A stretch of 64,000 nucleotides of DNA from Streptomyces sp. SID13031. GTDB lineage: Bacteria > Actinomycetota > Actinomycetes > Propionibacteriales > Kribbellaceae. The notes under the pieces are model-generated. The model did not search any database and had not been told where the DNA came from. It worked only from the letters and a program-made list of their open reading frames with translations. The stretch's first letter is position 1; each line of letters begins with the position of its first letter. Location: positions 248,001-312,000 of the forward strand of contig NZ_JAAGLV010000010.1 of NCBI RefSeq assembly GCF_010548305.1, in the 5' to 3' direction. Position numbers and translations under genes: made by a program. Positions 8,436 through 20,157 of this stretch are shown here, in pieces.

Positions 8436-10076
8436 TCAGGCGAAGAGGTTTTCGGCGTCGACAATTGTGTAGGCGTAGCCCTGTTCGGCTAGGAAGCGTT
8501 GGCGGTGGGCGGCGAATTCTGCGTCTACTGTGTCGCGGGCGACGATGGAGTAGAAGCGGGCGGTGCGGCCGTCGCCCTTGGGGCGTAGTACCCGGCCTAG
8601 GCGTTGGGCTTCTTCCTGGCGGGAGCCGAAGGTGCCGGAGACCTGGACGGCTACCGATGCTTCCGGGAGGTCGATGGAGAAGTTGGCGACCTTGCTGACC
8701 ACCAGGCGGTCGATCTCGCCCGTCCTGAAGGCCTGGAAGAGGCGCTGGCGTTCCTTGACCGTCGTCTCGCCCTTGATCACCGGGCACTCGAGCCGCTCGC
8801 CGAGCTCGTCCAGCTGGTCGATGTACTGGCCGATCACCAGCATCGGCTCGCCCTTGTGGTGCTCGGCGATCCGGCGCACCAGCCGCGACTTGGCCGGCGT
8901 CGACGCGGCCAGCCGGTACCGGTCCTCGGGCTCGGCCGTCGCGTAGACGAACCGTTCCGTCTGCTCCAGGTCGACCCGTACTTCGACGCAGTCCGCGGGC
9001 GCGATCCAGCCCTGCGCCTCGATGTCCTTCCATGGCGCGTCGTACCGCTTGGGCCCGATCAGCGAGAACACGTCGCCCTCGCGCCCGTCCTCGCGGACCA
9101 GCGTCGCGGTCAGCCCGATCCGGCGCCGGGTCTGCAGGTCCGCCGTCATCCGGAAGATGGGCGCCGGCAGCAGGTGCACCTCGTCGTACACGATCAGGCC
9201 CCAGTCGCGCGCGTCGAGCAGCTCCAGGTGCGTGTAGACGCCCTTCCTGCGGGTCGTCATCACCTGGTACGTCGCGATGGTGACCGGCCGGACCTCCTTG
9301 CGCGCACCGGAGTACTCGCCGATCTCGTCCTCGGTCAGCGTGGTCCGCTTGAGCAGTTCGTCCTTCCACTGCCGTGCGGAGACCGTGTTCGTGACCAGGA
9401 TCAGCGTGGTCGCCGAGGCCTGCGCCATCGCGGCCGCGCCGACGATCGTCTTGCCGGCGCCACAGGGCAGGACGACCACTCCGGAGCCGCCGTGCCAGAA
9501 CGCGTCGGTCGCCTGCTGCTGGTACGGCCGGAGGTCCCACCCATCTTTGACCAGGTCAATCTTGTGCGCCTCGCCGTCGACGTACCCGGCGAGGTCCTCG
9601 GCCGGCCAGCCGATCTTGAGCAGCGTCTGCTTCAGGTGCCCACGCTCGGACGGGTGCACCGCGACGCTGTCGGCGTCGATCCGGTCGCCGAGCATCGGCT
9701 TCACCTTGGCGGAGCGCATGACTTCTTCCAGCACCGGCCGGTCGGTCGTGATGAGGATCAGCCCGTGCTGGGGGTGCTTCTCCAGCCGGAGCCGCCCGTA
9801 CCGATCCAGTGTCTCGGCGATGTCGACCAGCAGCGAGTGGGGGACCGGGTAGCGGCTGTAGCGCAGCAGTACGTCGATCACCTGCTCGGCGTCGTGCCCG
9901 GCCGCCCGCGCGTTCCACAGCCCCAGCGGCGTCAGCCGGTAGGTGTGCACATGCTCGGGCGCCCGCTCGAGCTCGGCGAACGGCGCGATCGCCTTCCGGC
10001 AGTCGGTCGCCTCCGGATGGGCGGTTTCCAGCAACAACGTTTTGTCGGACTGAACAATCAACGGCCCGTCAGTCAC
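8436..10076 (-). CDS. xpb: DNA repair helicase XPB (actinobacterial ERCC3 homologue)
   Basis: This 546-residue superfamily-2 DNA helicase is closely similar along its length to mycobacterial XPB. It has the N-terminal TDGPLIVQSDKTLLLE block, a damage-recognition-like region, Walker A PCGAGKT, the DEVH box (IVYDEVHLLPAP), the GLTATLVREDGREGDVF segment with the RED motif, and the C-terminal QVSGTFGSRQEEAQRLGR motif VI. The family unwinds DNA 3' to 5' and is thought to act in repair. The start chosen is the GTG at 10076, with GGGAGA seven bases upstream and the same N-terminus as the family; an upstream ATG at 10112 would add 12 unconserved residues. Confidence 0.92.
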   Translation of the reverse strand: MTDGPLIVQSDKTLLLETAHPEATDCRKAIAPFAELERAPEHVHTYRLTPLGLWNARAAGHDAEQVIDVLLRYSRYPVPHSLLVDIAETLDRYGRLRLEKHPQHGLILITTDRPVLEEVMRSAKVKPMLGDRIDADSVAVHPSERGHLKQTLLKIGWPAEDLAGYVDGEAHKIDLVKDGWDLRPYQQQATDAFWHGGSGVVVLPCGAGKTIVGAAAMAQASATTLILVTNTVSARQWKDELLKRTTLTEDEIGEYSGARKEVRPVTIATYQVMTTRRKGVYTHLELLDARDWGLIVYDEVHLLPAPIFRMTADLQTRRRIGLTATLVREDGREGDVFSLIGPKRYDAPWKDIEAQGWIAPADCVEVRVDLEQTERFVYATAEPEDRYRLAASTPAKSRLVRRIAEHHKGEPMLVIGQYIDQLDELGERLECPVIKGETTVKERQRLFQAFRTGEIDRLVVSKVANFSIDLPEASVAVQVSGTFGSRQEEAQRLGRVLRPKGDGRTARFYSIVARDTVDAEFAAHRQRFLAEQGYAYTIVDAENLFA

Positions 10077-10149
10077 TACAGCTTCTCCCGTCACCGGCTT
10101 CGGGCAGAACACTCCACCCGACCCTCCATTGTGCCCCGTCCCGCCAAAC

Positions 10150-10178
10150 CCCCGCGCCTGCGACCGGCAGGCGCGGGG
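10150..10178 (-). terminator. Strong GC hairpin terminator after carbonic anhydrase
   Basis: CCCCGCGCCTGC at 10150-10161 pairs perfectly with 10167-10178 across a five-base loop (GACCG). It lies 12 bases past the carbonic anhydrase stop and upstream of the XPB start. On the minus strand TTT follows the stem. Confidence 0.75.
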
Positions 10179-10190
10179 CTGGGACCGCGC

Positions 10191-10952
10191 TCAGTGCTGC
10201 GGGCGGTACTTCACGGTGCGGCCGTTCAGCGGCTGGACCGGGCGGCTGTCGCCGGCGGGGAAGCGGGTCTGGAAGTGGTGCAGCGACGCCGATCGGATCG
10301 GGCGGTGGTGGTTGAGCACCAGCCAGGACACGTGCTCGCTGTACGGCGCGGTGGTCAGCGAACCTTCGTACCGGAAGGTGGACAGGTCGTGCGGCAACGC
10401 GGTCGCCAGGTCGGCCTGCGGGACGTGCACGTCCTCGCCGCACTCGTCCGGCACGGTGGCGAGCACCTTGTCCTGCAAGGTCCCACCGGCCCCGCCGGTG
10501 GTGATGAACAGCCCGATGACGAGCTTCTCGCCGCTCGGCCCGAGGTGCACGAAATGCTGCTCCAACGGGAACTGCCGGCTGTCCAGCCGGTGCTCCGAAT
10601 AGGTGTGGAAGTGAAAGTTGACCAGGTCGTACCGGACGCCGCCGAGCGTCACCCAGGCCGCGCCGGCCGGGATCTCGGCGAGCACGGTCTCCTCGTCGGT
10701 GCGCGTCTCGCACCCACCGGGCTGACCCTTGTCCTTGCTCTCATACCGGACCGACAGGTCCAGCGCGGACGGATAGTGGATCTGCAACGCGGGCAGCTCA
10801 GGGCTGTGCACCGCGTGCAGGGTGTGGATGTTGATCGGGCTCTGCTGCGGGAGCTGCGCCGAGGCGCTCGACAGCAGTCCCGGGGACGCTGCGACGGCGG
10901 CGGACGCCGATGCTCCGAACAAAACGGCACGACGGGATACAGAAAAGGACAC
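10191..10952 (-). CDS. Alpha-type carbonic anhydrase, Tat-exported
   Basis: This 253-residue protein interconverts CO2 and bicarbonate by family. The alpha-class hallmarks are QSPINI near residue 38, zinc ligands in NFHFHTYSEH (His114, His116) and LEQHFVH (His133), and a conserved C-terminal region with TTAPYSEHVSWLVL. The N-terminus carries a twin-arginine-like signal (VSRRAVLFGASASAAVA), so it is probably exported folded. The GTG at 10952 has GGAG eight bases upstream and places the twin arginine near residue 7; longer in-frame starts lack a ribosome site. The gene is single and is ended by a strong hairpin. Confidence 0.88.
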   Translation of the reverse strand: MSFSVSRRAVLFGASASAAVAASPGLLSSASAQLPQQSPINIHTLHAVHSPELPALQIHYPSALDLSVRYESKDKGQPGGCETRTDEETVLAEIPAGAAWVTLGGVRYDLVNFHFHTYSEHRLDSRQFPLEQHFVHLGPSGEKLVIGLFITTGGAGGTLQDKVLATVPDECGEDVHVPQADLATALPHDLSTFRYEGSLTTAPYSEHVSWLVLNHHRPIRSASLHHFQTRFPAGDSRPVQPLNGRTVKYRPQH

Positions 10953-11089
10953 GAGAAAGCTCCGTATTCGGGCGGGAACAAGGATCGAAAAAAGCAGGTG
11001 CCTCATACACCCGTTTGAGAAGGTACGCCGGTCAGGGCGCAGCCCAAAACCCGGTGCCCGGAAGGCCTGGATCGTGGGAGTCTGCGGGC

Positions 11090-13558
<2,469 letters not shown>

Positions 13559-13573
13559 CTCCTCCCCGCCCGA

Positions 13574-15862
13574 TTACTGGTCCACCGGGCGTGCCGTCGC
13601 GATCCGGTGCAGCGCGTACGTCCGGGGCTGGTCTGCGTCCTCGTCGTACGCCGTGAGCCAGCCGTCGGCCACCCTGACCGGCTCGACGATGCGCTCGGCC
13701 GGGGTGCCGTTGTGGTCGACGTACGAGATCCACGTCCGGGTGTGCGCCTCGGCCGCCTCGCTGAGCACGCTGATCGTCTCCGCGGGCGCGGTCGTGTCGC
13801 CCGAGGTGTGCTCGGCCGGACGCTCGGCGGCGACCCGGTCGCCGGAGCGGACCTTCTCGATCACCGCCTTGATCTGGTCCTCGTCCAGATCGACGGTGTT
13901 GTCGGCGAAGTCTCGGCCGGTACGCCGGCGCGGTGGCTCACCACGGCGGTTGCCGGCCGAGGTGACGTGGACGACACCGTCGAAGGTCTCGCCCAGCGGA
14001 GCGAGCCCCGCGTCGCGCAGGCGAGCCAGCACCATGTCGGGCGGTGAAGGCGAGACGACCACGGTCGGTGCGAGCCGGCGGAAGCGGATGCCGGGCAGGT
14101 TGGCGCTCAGCAGCCCGGTCAGCACGTTCTCGTCGTCACACCGCAGGTACGTCGAGGCCGCGCCGATCCGTAGTACGCCATGCCGCCGTGCGACATCGTC
14201 GATCAGGTAGCTGAGCGGCTGCGGGACAGGTGTCCGCGAGTGCTCGGCCAACCAAGTGTGCAGCTGGTCGCTGGTCTTCCCGAGGTCGAAGGCCCGCCGG
14301 ATGGAACTCTCGCTGAAGCGGTAGACCCCGCCGCCCCCGTGAGACTCCATGTCGGCCATGGCAGCCAGCTCGTCCTGTACTTCGCGCACGAGCGGCCCGG
14401 GCGCGACCGCAGTCAGGTCAGCCTGCAGGAGCACCTCGGAGACCGGCTCGGGCACCAGCGGCTGGATGGCAGCGGCCAGCTCGTCAACGGTCGGCTCTTC
14501 CTTCAGCAGCACTACAGCGTGCGCGGCAAGCGTGCTGAGCCCGGTCAGGCCGAGCAGTGCGGCCTCGGTGATGGTCCACTCGACCAGGTCGTCCCGGAAC
14601 TGCCCACCCCGCCGCGGCCGGTGCCACGCGACCCAGGTGACCACGGACTCGAGAGCCGGCGCAGTACCTTCGGTGGCCTCGGACAGGGCCTGCAAGGTGA
14701 GCTGCCGGATCTCGGGAGCCAACAGGCGCTCCAAGTCGGGCGCCAACGCGTTCACGAGTCGCTCGCGCGCAGCAGCAGTCGCGCCGCCGCTGTCCCGCCG
14801 ACCGATGAGTCCTATCGCCCGCAGCCCGGTGAACCAGGCATGGACCAGCACGGCCCACCGGTGAGCGGTATCGAGCTCCAGCCAGTCGTCGTAGGCGCCA
14901 GTGGGCAACCACAGCTCGCTGTTGCCGACCTCGACAGCTGCGACCAGCCCTGCGGAGTACGCGACTTCCAGGACGGCTCCGGCGGTCTGCTCTTCAGCAC
15001 CGATCTTGGTGGCGAGGCTACGCAGCTCCCGCACGCCAATGCCGCCAGTGCGTAGTACAGGCGGGGGCTCTGTACCTAGCTGCTCAAGGGTGCGGTCTAC
15101 CTGGCGTACGAGATCCAGTGCGGCACCAGCGGCGGCGCGGTCGGCGATCGCGTTCGAGACTGGCTTGCCGTCGAGCGGAGGCGGAGTCGGCCTGGTCGAA
15201 GCCAGCACTCGTCCACCACGCAGGTGCAGGCCGATCTGCCGAGGCAGCACGACAGTGGTCGGGTCTTTCGGTACTACGAGGCCGCGCGCGAGCAGCTGCT
15301 CGATCGGGGAGCGGGCAGAGGCGATCGTCACCGGGCGCTCGGCCTTCTCGACCGTGCCGGTGGGCGGACCCCAGGTGAGCTTGTCGAGCACCTCACGGGC
15401 CTCCGGACCGGCGTCCTCGATCAGCTGGTCCAGGTCGCCGAAGTGCCGGGTAGTGAGCGGCCCGAGCCCGGCCGGTGTCGGGCCGAGCAGCTCGTGCACG
15501 GCGCGAATCGGGCGCAGGTCGTCCTCGGTGCCCCAGACGAGAGCGAGCGAGAGCAACTCGGTCACCCGCGGCTGGACTATCTCGAGGGACTGGTCGACGC
15601 CCCTGGCCAGCGCGGCGAGGTCTACTGGCTCAGTGAGGGCGGAAAGGGCCTCCAGCAGGTCGACGCTGAACTCGTCGAGCCGGTTGATCGCACGAGCGGC
15701 GGAAGCGTTGGTGGTTGCCCGGGCCGCGAGCTGCCCGGTGTCGGCTGGAATCGGGGTCGCCAGGTCAGGCCGGTGCCGGAGCAACTGCCCGAGGGCAAGG
15801 TCGTCCCAGCCGCGCAGTGCCTCGGCGAGGGTACGTGGGCGGGTCCGCTCGGTATTGCTCAT
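13574..15862 (-). CDS. Helicase-C-associated / WYL-domain protein (mycobacterial Rv0862c-like)
   Basis: This 762-residue protein is built of helical repeats with a helicase C-terminal-type domain in the middle (around QPLSYLIDDVARRHGVLRIG and ASTYLRCDDENVLTGLL). A C-terminal WYL-like domain spans ~700-755 (TRTWISYVDHNGTPAERIVEPVRV). It has no Walker A or DEAD box, so it is not itself a helicase. In mycobacteria the homologue lies next to the XPB gene, which suggests a partner or regulatory role. Here XPB is 3.5 kb away, with carbonic anhydrase and PepN between. WYL domains often bind nucleic acid or nucleotides. It is convergent with pepN. Confidence 0.75.
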   Translation of the reverse strand: MSNTERTRPRTLAEALRGWDDLALGQLLRHRPDLATPIPADTGQLAARATTNASAARAINRLDEFSVDLLEALSALTEPVDLAALARGVDQSLEIVQPRVTELLSLALVWGTEDDLRPIRAVHELLGPTPAGLGPLTTRHFGDLDQLIEDAGPEAREVLDKLTWGPPTGTVEKAERPVTIASARSPIEQLLARGLVVPKDPTTVVLPRQIGLHLRGGRVLASTRPTPPPLDGKPVSNAIADRAAAGAALDLVRQVDRTLEQLGTEPPPVLRTGGIGVRELRSLATKIGAEEQTAGAVLEVAYSAGLVAAVEVGNSELWLPTGAYDDWLELDTAHRWAVLVHAWFTGLRAIGLIGRRDSGGATAAARERLVNALAPDLERLLAPEIRQLTLQALSEATEGTAPALESVVTWVAWHRPRRGGQFRDDLVEWTITEAALLGLTGLSTLAAHAVVLLKEEPTVDELAAAIQPLVPEPVSEVLLQADLTAVAPGPLVREVQDELAAMADMESHGGGGVYRFSESSIRRAFDLGKTSDQLHTWLAEHSRTPVPQPLSYLIDDVARRHGVLRIGAASTYLRCDDENVLTGLLSANLPGIRFRRLAPTVVVSPSPPDMVLARLRDAGLAPLGETFDGVVHVTSAGNRRGEPPRRRTGRDFADNTVDLDEDQIKAVIEKVRSGDRVAAERPAEHTSGDTTAPAETISVLSEAAEAHTRTWISYVDHNGTPAERIVEPVRVADGWLTAYDEDADQPRTYALHRIATARPVDQ

Positions 15863-15920
15863 CCCTCCAACGGTACGGCCATAACCCCACCCCGAACGAT
15901 TCGCGCCCGAACTCTTGTCG

Positions 15921-16721
15921 TTATTCGGCGAGTTCGGCGGAGCCTGCCCGGCCGATGCGGTGGAAGCCGACTCGTTCGTAGACGGCGGCTACCGCGTCGC
16001 TTTCGGCGGAGAGGAGGACGAGGTCGACGCCGTTGGCGAGGGCGTGTTCGACCAGCCGGGTGGTGATTGCGGCGGCCAGCCCCTGGCGGCGCATCGCTGG
16101 GAGGGTGGCGACTCCGACGATCTCGCTCGTGGTGCCGACAGGCTGATGGACGCCGCTGGCGAGCATGCCTTGGTTGCTGAAGACGCCGGCTGTGATCGAT
16201 ACGCCCGCCTCGGCCCGTTCGACCAGGGCTGCGACCATGTCGTCCGTGATCCCGGCGGCGGTGACGTCACGCGCCTCGGGTCCGCCGTCGCCGATCGCAG
16301 TACCGGGGGTCCCGAAGGCCGTATCGGCGACCGCTCGGGCCTGCCGCAGTACGTCGGGGGAGGCGGTCAGGATCTGGCAATCCAGGGAGGTCGTGACGGG
16401 CGTGAAATCGGCCCGCTCGAGCACGAGCAACGGATACTCGTGCACCTCCAGCCCCGCCTCAGCAGCCGCCGGAGCGAGGGACGGACACGTGTCGACCACC
16501 CATTCCAAGCTCAGTGGCAGCTTGAGTTCCTCACACCGAGCCCGCAGCTTCTCGAGATCCGCGACGGTGACGGTCGCGGTCGATCCGGGCACCGGGCGAG
16601 CGTAGTACGGCCATACCGTGGTCGACCGAAACAACGTGAACGGCCCCACCTGCTGCCCGGTCGCCCCGGACAACGGCGCCGCATGCAGGTACTCGTCGAC
16701 TCTCGAGAGATAGCTCATCAC
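15921..16721 (-). CDS. GNAT-family N-acetyltransferase
   Basis: This 266-residue protein has a C-terminal GNAT fold. The acetyl-CoA binding motif A reads IVGVATLPAMRRQGLAAAITTRLV (~209-232) and is followed by VDLVLLSAESDAVAAVYERVGFHRIG, the usual beta5/alpha4 end. The N-terminal ~120 residues are a divergent half, as in double-GNAT proteins. The acceptor substrate is not predictable. Start codons ATG-ATG at 16721/16718 cannot be separated. It stands alone between the WYL protein and a DUF427 gene on the same strand. Confidence 0.8.
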   Translation of the reverse strand: MMSYLSRVDEYLHAAPLSGATGQQVGPFTLFRSTTVWPYYARPVPGSTATVTVADLEKLRARCEELKLPLSLEWVVDTCPSLAPAAAEAGLEVHEYPLLVLERADFTPVTTSLDCQILTASPDVLRQARAVADTAFGTPGTAIGDGGPEARDVTAAGITDDMVAALVERAEAGVSITAGVFSNQGMLASGVHQPVGTTSEIVGVATLPAMRRQGLAAAITTRLVEHALANGVDLVLLSAESDAVAAVYERVGFHRIGRAGSAELAE

Positions 16722-16763
16722 CGCGCAGTGAAGCAGCCTGCTTCACCGCGCGACAACTGATTA

Positions 16764-17144
16764 TCAGTCGGCGATGATCTCGATCGAGTCGACGCGGTCG
16801 GGGTAGAAGGCGACGTGGTCGCGGATGTCGGCGACGGAGTCGTACGGGTGCTCGTAGGTCCAGACGGCGTTCACGGTCTTCTCGCCGCCGGCCAGCACGC
16901 TGAAGTAGTTGGCGTCGCCCTTGTAAGGGCAGTAGGTCTCGTTGTCGGTCCGCTGCAGTTGCGTCAGGTCGACGTCCCTGCGCGGGATGTACTGCGTGGC
17001 CGGGTAGTTGGCCTCCTGCAGCGACAGCGCGTCACGGCTGTCCGCGATCACCTGGCCGGCGACCTTGACGATCACCCGGTCGGGGTTCTTCTCGACCGTG
17101 ATCGGGTGGTCGGGACCCGGAATCTTGACCGGCTTGTCAGACAT
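16764..17144 (-). CDS. DUF427 family protein
   Basis: This 126-residue protein contains the DUF427 core: RVIVKVAGQVIADSRDALSLQE, then YIPRRDVDL, then CPYKGDANYFSV, then WTYEHPYDSVADIRDHVAFYPDRVD. It is soluble with no signal. The family is a small beta-sandwich of unknown function, common in actinobacteria. The ATG at 17144 has GGAG about eight bases upstream. Confidence 0.85.
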   Translation of the reverse strand: MSDKPVKIPGPDHPITVEKNPDRVIVKVAGQVIADSRDALSLQEANYPATQYIPRRDVDLTQLQRTDNETYCPYKGDANYFSVLAGGEKTVNAVWTYEHPYDSVADIRDHVAFYPDRVDSIEIIAD

Positions 17145-17212
17145 GGCTCAGCTCCAAAGGGCGTGCGGCATCTACTTCAAGCGTCAACCGAGCGCGGCCG
17201 TGGGGCATTCCG

Positions 17213-18004
17213 TCAGATCGGCAGCAGTTTGACGACCAGGCACGGCCCGCCGTCGAAGGTGCCGCCGTCGATACCGAGCGCCAGCCCGTCGGCGTACAGC
17301 AGCGGTCCGGTCAGGTACGCCGGGTCGATGCCGAGCTGGTCGGCCACGATGCTGTGCCCGTGTACGATCCGGCGGCCGCCGAGCCGTTCGAGCAGTTCGG
17401 CCGCGATCACCGGGCCGGCCTCGCCCCGGAACGCGTAGCGCGAAGTCATCCGGCGCCAGATCTCCCACCAGACGGTGATCTCGTCGGTGTGCAGCTCGGT
17501 CCGGACGATCGCGTTGATCTCGTCGATCGAGTCACCCCAGGCGAGGTACTCCTCGGTGTCGGAGTGCATCAGCAGGTGGTCGGCGTCCAGCCCGAGCAGC
17601 GGCCGGTCCAGCAGCCAGGCGACGTCGTCGTCGGTGAGCAGCTCCTGGTCGCGGTCCTGCCCGCCGTTCAGCGCCCAGCTGCGCTCGAAGCTGCGCGAGG
17701 TGATCCCCTCGTGCGGCACGAACGCGCCGCCGAACTTGCGCATCCCCAGCGCCAGGATCTCGTGGTTGCCGAGCAGCACCCGGACCTCGCCTCGCCCCGC
17801 CTCGGCCTGCGCCACCAGCTTTCGGACCAGTGCCAGTACGCCGACGCCGTCCGGCCCGCGGTCGAAGAAGTCGCCCAGGAACCACAGCCGGACGTCCTGG
17901 TCCGACCAGTTGCCCTCGGCGTCGATCAGCCCGGCTTGCTGGAGCGCCGCGGTGAGCTTGCCGGGGTGACCGTGGATGTCACTGACCGCATAGGTTGCGG
18001 TCAC
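17213..18004 (-). CDS. Metallophosphoesterase (serine/threonine-phosphatase-like)
   Basis: This 263-residue protein carries the dinuclear metal motifs of calcineurin-like phosphoesterases: DIHGH (~9-13), GDFFDRG (~43-49), GNHE (~78-81), a histidine in LLMHSD (~147) and GHS in VHGHSI (~215). The arrangement resembles PPP-type bacterial phosphatases, which act on phosphoproteins or small phosphoesters; the substrate is unknown. The GTG at 18004 lies seven bases after the mntH stop, so it is cotranscribed with the metal importer. That fits an enzyme that may use manganese. Confidence 0.85.
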   Translation of the reverse strand: MTATYAVSDIHGHPGKLTAALQQAGLIDAEGNWSDQDVRLWFLGDFFDRGPDGVGVLALVRKLVAQAEAGRGEVRVLLGNHEILALGMRKFGGAFVPHEGITSRSFERSWALNGGQDRDQELLTDDDVAWLLDRPLLGLDADHLLMHSDTEEYLAWGDSIDEINAIVRTELHTDEITVWWEIWRRMTSRYAFRGEAGPVIAAELLERLGGRRIVHGHSIVADQLGIDPAYLTGPLLYADGLALGIDGGTFDGGPCLVVKLLPI

Positions 18005-18011
18005 GCGCGAC

Positions 18012-19247
18012 TCACCCGCGCAGAGTGAGCACGATCAGTACGACATTGAGGGCCGTGACGGCGGTTGCTACCAGGCATGCCAGGAGAGTAGTCGGCAACC
18101 GGTTGACAAGGTCGCCCATGACGCGCCGGGAGGCTGTGAGTCTCACCAAAGGCCACAGCGCGCACGGGATCCCGAAGCTCAGCACGACCTGGGAGACGAC
18201 CAGCGCGCGGCTCGGGTCGATCCCGATCGCCAGGATGACCAGCGCGGGCAGCAGCGTGACGAGGCGGCGGAACACGAGCGGGACGTGCCGCTTCCAGAAC
18301 CCTTCGAGAATGACCGACCCGGCGTAGGTGCCGACCGAGGACGACGCGAAGCCTGACGCCAGCAGCGCGAGGGCGAACAACAACGCCGCCGTATGTCCGA
18401 GCCGATCGCCGATCGCGGCGTGGGCGGCGTCCAGCGAATCAGCGCCAGTGCCCTTCAGCGCGGCGGCGGCGAGCACGACCATCGCCAGGTTGACCGCGCC
18501 GGCCAGCGCCATTGCGACCGCGACATCCATCCGGGTGGCGCGCAGTACCCGTTGCTTGCCCTTCGCGGAGCGGATCGACTTCCAGTGCCGGTCGGTGACG
18601 AGCGCGCCGTGCAGCCAGATCGCGTGCGGCATCACGGTCGCGCCGAGCATGCCGGCGGCCAGCACGATCGATTGGGTGCCGTCCAGCCGCGGTACCAGAC
18701 CGCCGACCACGCCGGAGGCGGACGGATCCGACTTGACCGTCGAGACCACGAACCCGACCAGGACGACGGCGAGCAGCCCGACGATCGCCGCCTCGAACGG
18801 CCGCTGACCGCGCTTCGACTGGTAGATCAGCAACCCGAACGAGACCGCGCCGGTGATCACGCCGCCGAGCAGCAGCGGGATCCCGAACAGCAGGTTCAGC
18901 GCGATCGCGCCGCCGACCACCTCGGCCAGGTCGGTCGCGACCGCCACCAGCTCGGCCTGCGCCCACAACCCGGTCGAGGTGGATCGCTTGAAGTGCGCCC
19001 GGCACAACTGCGGCAGCGTCAGCCCGGTCGCGATACTCGCCTTGGCCGCCAGATACTGCACCAGGACGGCCATCAGGTTCGCGCCGACGACCACCCAGCA
19101 GAGCAGATACCCGTACGTCGCGCCCGCGGCGATGTTCGTCGCGAAGTTGCCAGGATCCACGTACGCGACCGCCGCCACGAAGGCGGGACCGAGCAACAAC
19201 AGACCCGAACTGTTCAGTTGTCGCCTGAGCGGAGCCGGTGCGTACAT
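18012..19247 (-). CDS. mntH: Nramp-family divalent metal transporter MntH
   Basis: This 411-residue membrane protein has eleven predicted helices. The Nramp signature DPGNFATN sits in helix 1 (~31-38) and MPHAIWLHGAL in helix 6 (~205-215). These provide the Asp, Asn and Met ligands that select Mn2+ and Fe2+ over Ca2+. It imports manganese/iron with protons. The ATG at 19247 has AAGG nine bases upstream. A perfect GTCTCA/TGAGAC repeat lies about 57 bases upstream and may be a metal-regulated operator or the terminator of the preceding lipoprotein gene. Confidence 0.92.
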   Translation of the reverse strand: MYAPAPLRRQLNSSGLLLLGPAFVAAVAYVDPGNFATNIAAGATYGYLLCWVVVGANLMAVLVQYLAAKASIATGLTLPQLCRAHFKRSTSTGLWAQAELVAVATDLAEVVGGAIALNLLFGIPLLLGGVITGAVSFGLLIYQSKRGQRPFEAAIVGLLAVVLVGFVVSTVKSDPSASGVVGGLVPRLDGTQSIVLAAGMLGATVMPHAIWLHGALVTDRHWKSIRSAKGKQRVLRATRMDVAVAMALAGAVNLAMVVLAAAALKGTGADSLDAAHAAIGDRLGHTAALLFALALLASGFASSSVGTYAGSVILEGFWKRHVPLVFRRLVTLLPALVILAIGIDPSRALVVSQVVLSFGIPCALWPLVRLTASRRVMGDLVNRLPTTLLACLVATAVTALNVVLIVLTLRG

Positions 19248-19303
19248 ACAGCGACCTTAGGGACCGGACCCCGTTCCGTCATCTGCGCAAGTGACCGAGA
19301 GTC

Positions 19304-19318
19304 GTCTCAATCTGAGAC
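19304..19318. promoter_or_regulatory. Perfect inverted repeat upstream of mntH
   Basis: GTCTCA-ATC-TGAGAC is a perfect 6-bp inverted repeat in the 78-base gap between the lipoprotein stop and the mntH start. It is either an operator for mntH or a short terminator for the lipoprotein gene. It lies only eight bases past the upstream stop, with no T-run. Confidence 0.4.
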
Positions 19319-19325
19319 AGCCCCG

Positions 19326-20099
19326 TCAGGTACCGGTCTTGGCCGTGCCCAGCATCTTCTTGGCCTTGACGGCCGCCGCACCGAGCGCGCCGTCGACCTG
19401 GTCGCCTGAGTCGAAGCTCATCGTGAGCACGACGTCGCCGACCCCGACGAAGGCGAAGATGATCTCGACACCGTTCAGGGCGCCGCCGTTCGCAGTGAAC
19501 CGGCCGCCGACCGGGTTGCTGCCCGCCGCCGGCACCGAGATCTCGCTCACCACCATCGTCGAGGCGCCGACGCCGGGGATGGTCAGCTTGGCCGACTTGC
19601 AAGACTTGATCGCCGCCTTGGTGCGGGTGAGCAGGGCGGTGGCGGCGGCTGGCGAGCCCATCGCGTCGAGCTCCTCGTCGAAGAACGGGCCTTGCTGGCC
19701 GCCGGTGAATGAGCGGTTCGCGACGGCCTTCACACCGGGCGGAGTCTTGGCGTTGAAGAGCAGCACCAGCTCCTTGCAGCGGGCATCGCTCGACGACAGC
19801 TTGGAGTCGTCCGGGTCGATGGAGGGGTCGACCGAGAAACCGGACGGGATATCGGCCGGCACCAGCAGCGCCTTGGTCAGCTCGGCCTTGGTCCGTGCGG
19901 TGGCCGCCGGCGGGGCCGACTGAGTGACTGACGGCGTCGACGGCGCCGGGGTGCTGCTCGGCGGCGGAGTCGAGGAAGTACTCGTGGGCGGCGAGGCGCC
20001 GGACTTGCCGGAGTCCTGGTCCGGGTCGAAGCAGGAGGTGGCCGCCAGTGCGAGCACGGCGGCGATGGTGAGAGAAACGAGAGAACGCTTGGTCGCCAT
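19326..20099 (-). CDS. Secreted lipoprotein of unknown function
   Basis: This 257-residue protein has a lipoprotein signal: positive MATKRS, a hydrophobic core (LVSLTIAAVLALAA) and a lipobox ending TSC at Cys22. A low-complexity Ser/Thr/Pro linker (~35-70) leads to a globular domain of about 185 residues with a conserved Cys pair (ARCKELV, IKSCKSAKL). It resembles actinobacterial sensor- or PknH-like extracellular lipoprotein domains, but I cannot assign a family. The ATG at 20099 is chosen because it starts the signal peptide; the frame stays open further upstream without coding character. Confidence 0.75.
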   Translation of the reverse strand: MATKRSLVSLTIAAVLALAATSCFDPDQDSGKSGASPPTSTSSTPPPSSTPAPSTPSVTQSAPPAATARTKAELTKALLVPADIPSGFSVDPSIDPDDSKLSSSDARCKELVLLFNAKTPPGVKAVANRSFTGGQQGPFFDEELDAMGSPAAATALLTRTKAAIKSCKSAKLTIPGVGASTMVVSEISVPAAGSNPVGGRFTANGGALNGVEIIFAFVGVGDVVLTMSFDSGDQVDGALGAAAVKAKKMLGTAKTGT

Positions 20100-20157
20100 G
20101 GCGCAACCTAACGCGAAAGTGATCCGGTCCTCTGACCCTTCGCCACCCGCCGAAAGG

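Noticed and set aside
8604..11018. A ~800-codon open frame on the plus strand opposite the XPB and carbonic anhydrase genes
   Set aside because: It is antisense to two genes with clear catalytic motifs. Its translation has no recognisable domain and is rich in Arg, Val, Gly and Leu, as expected of shadow frames in high-GC DNA.
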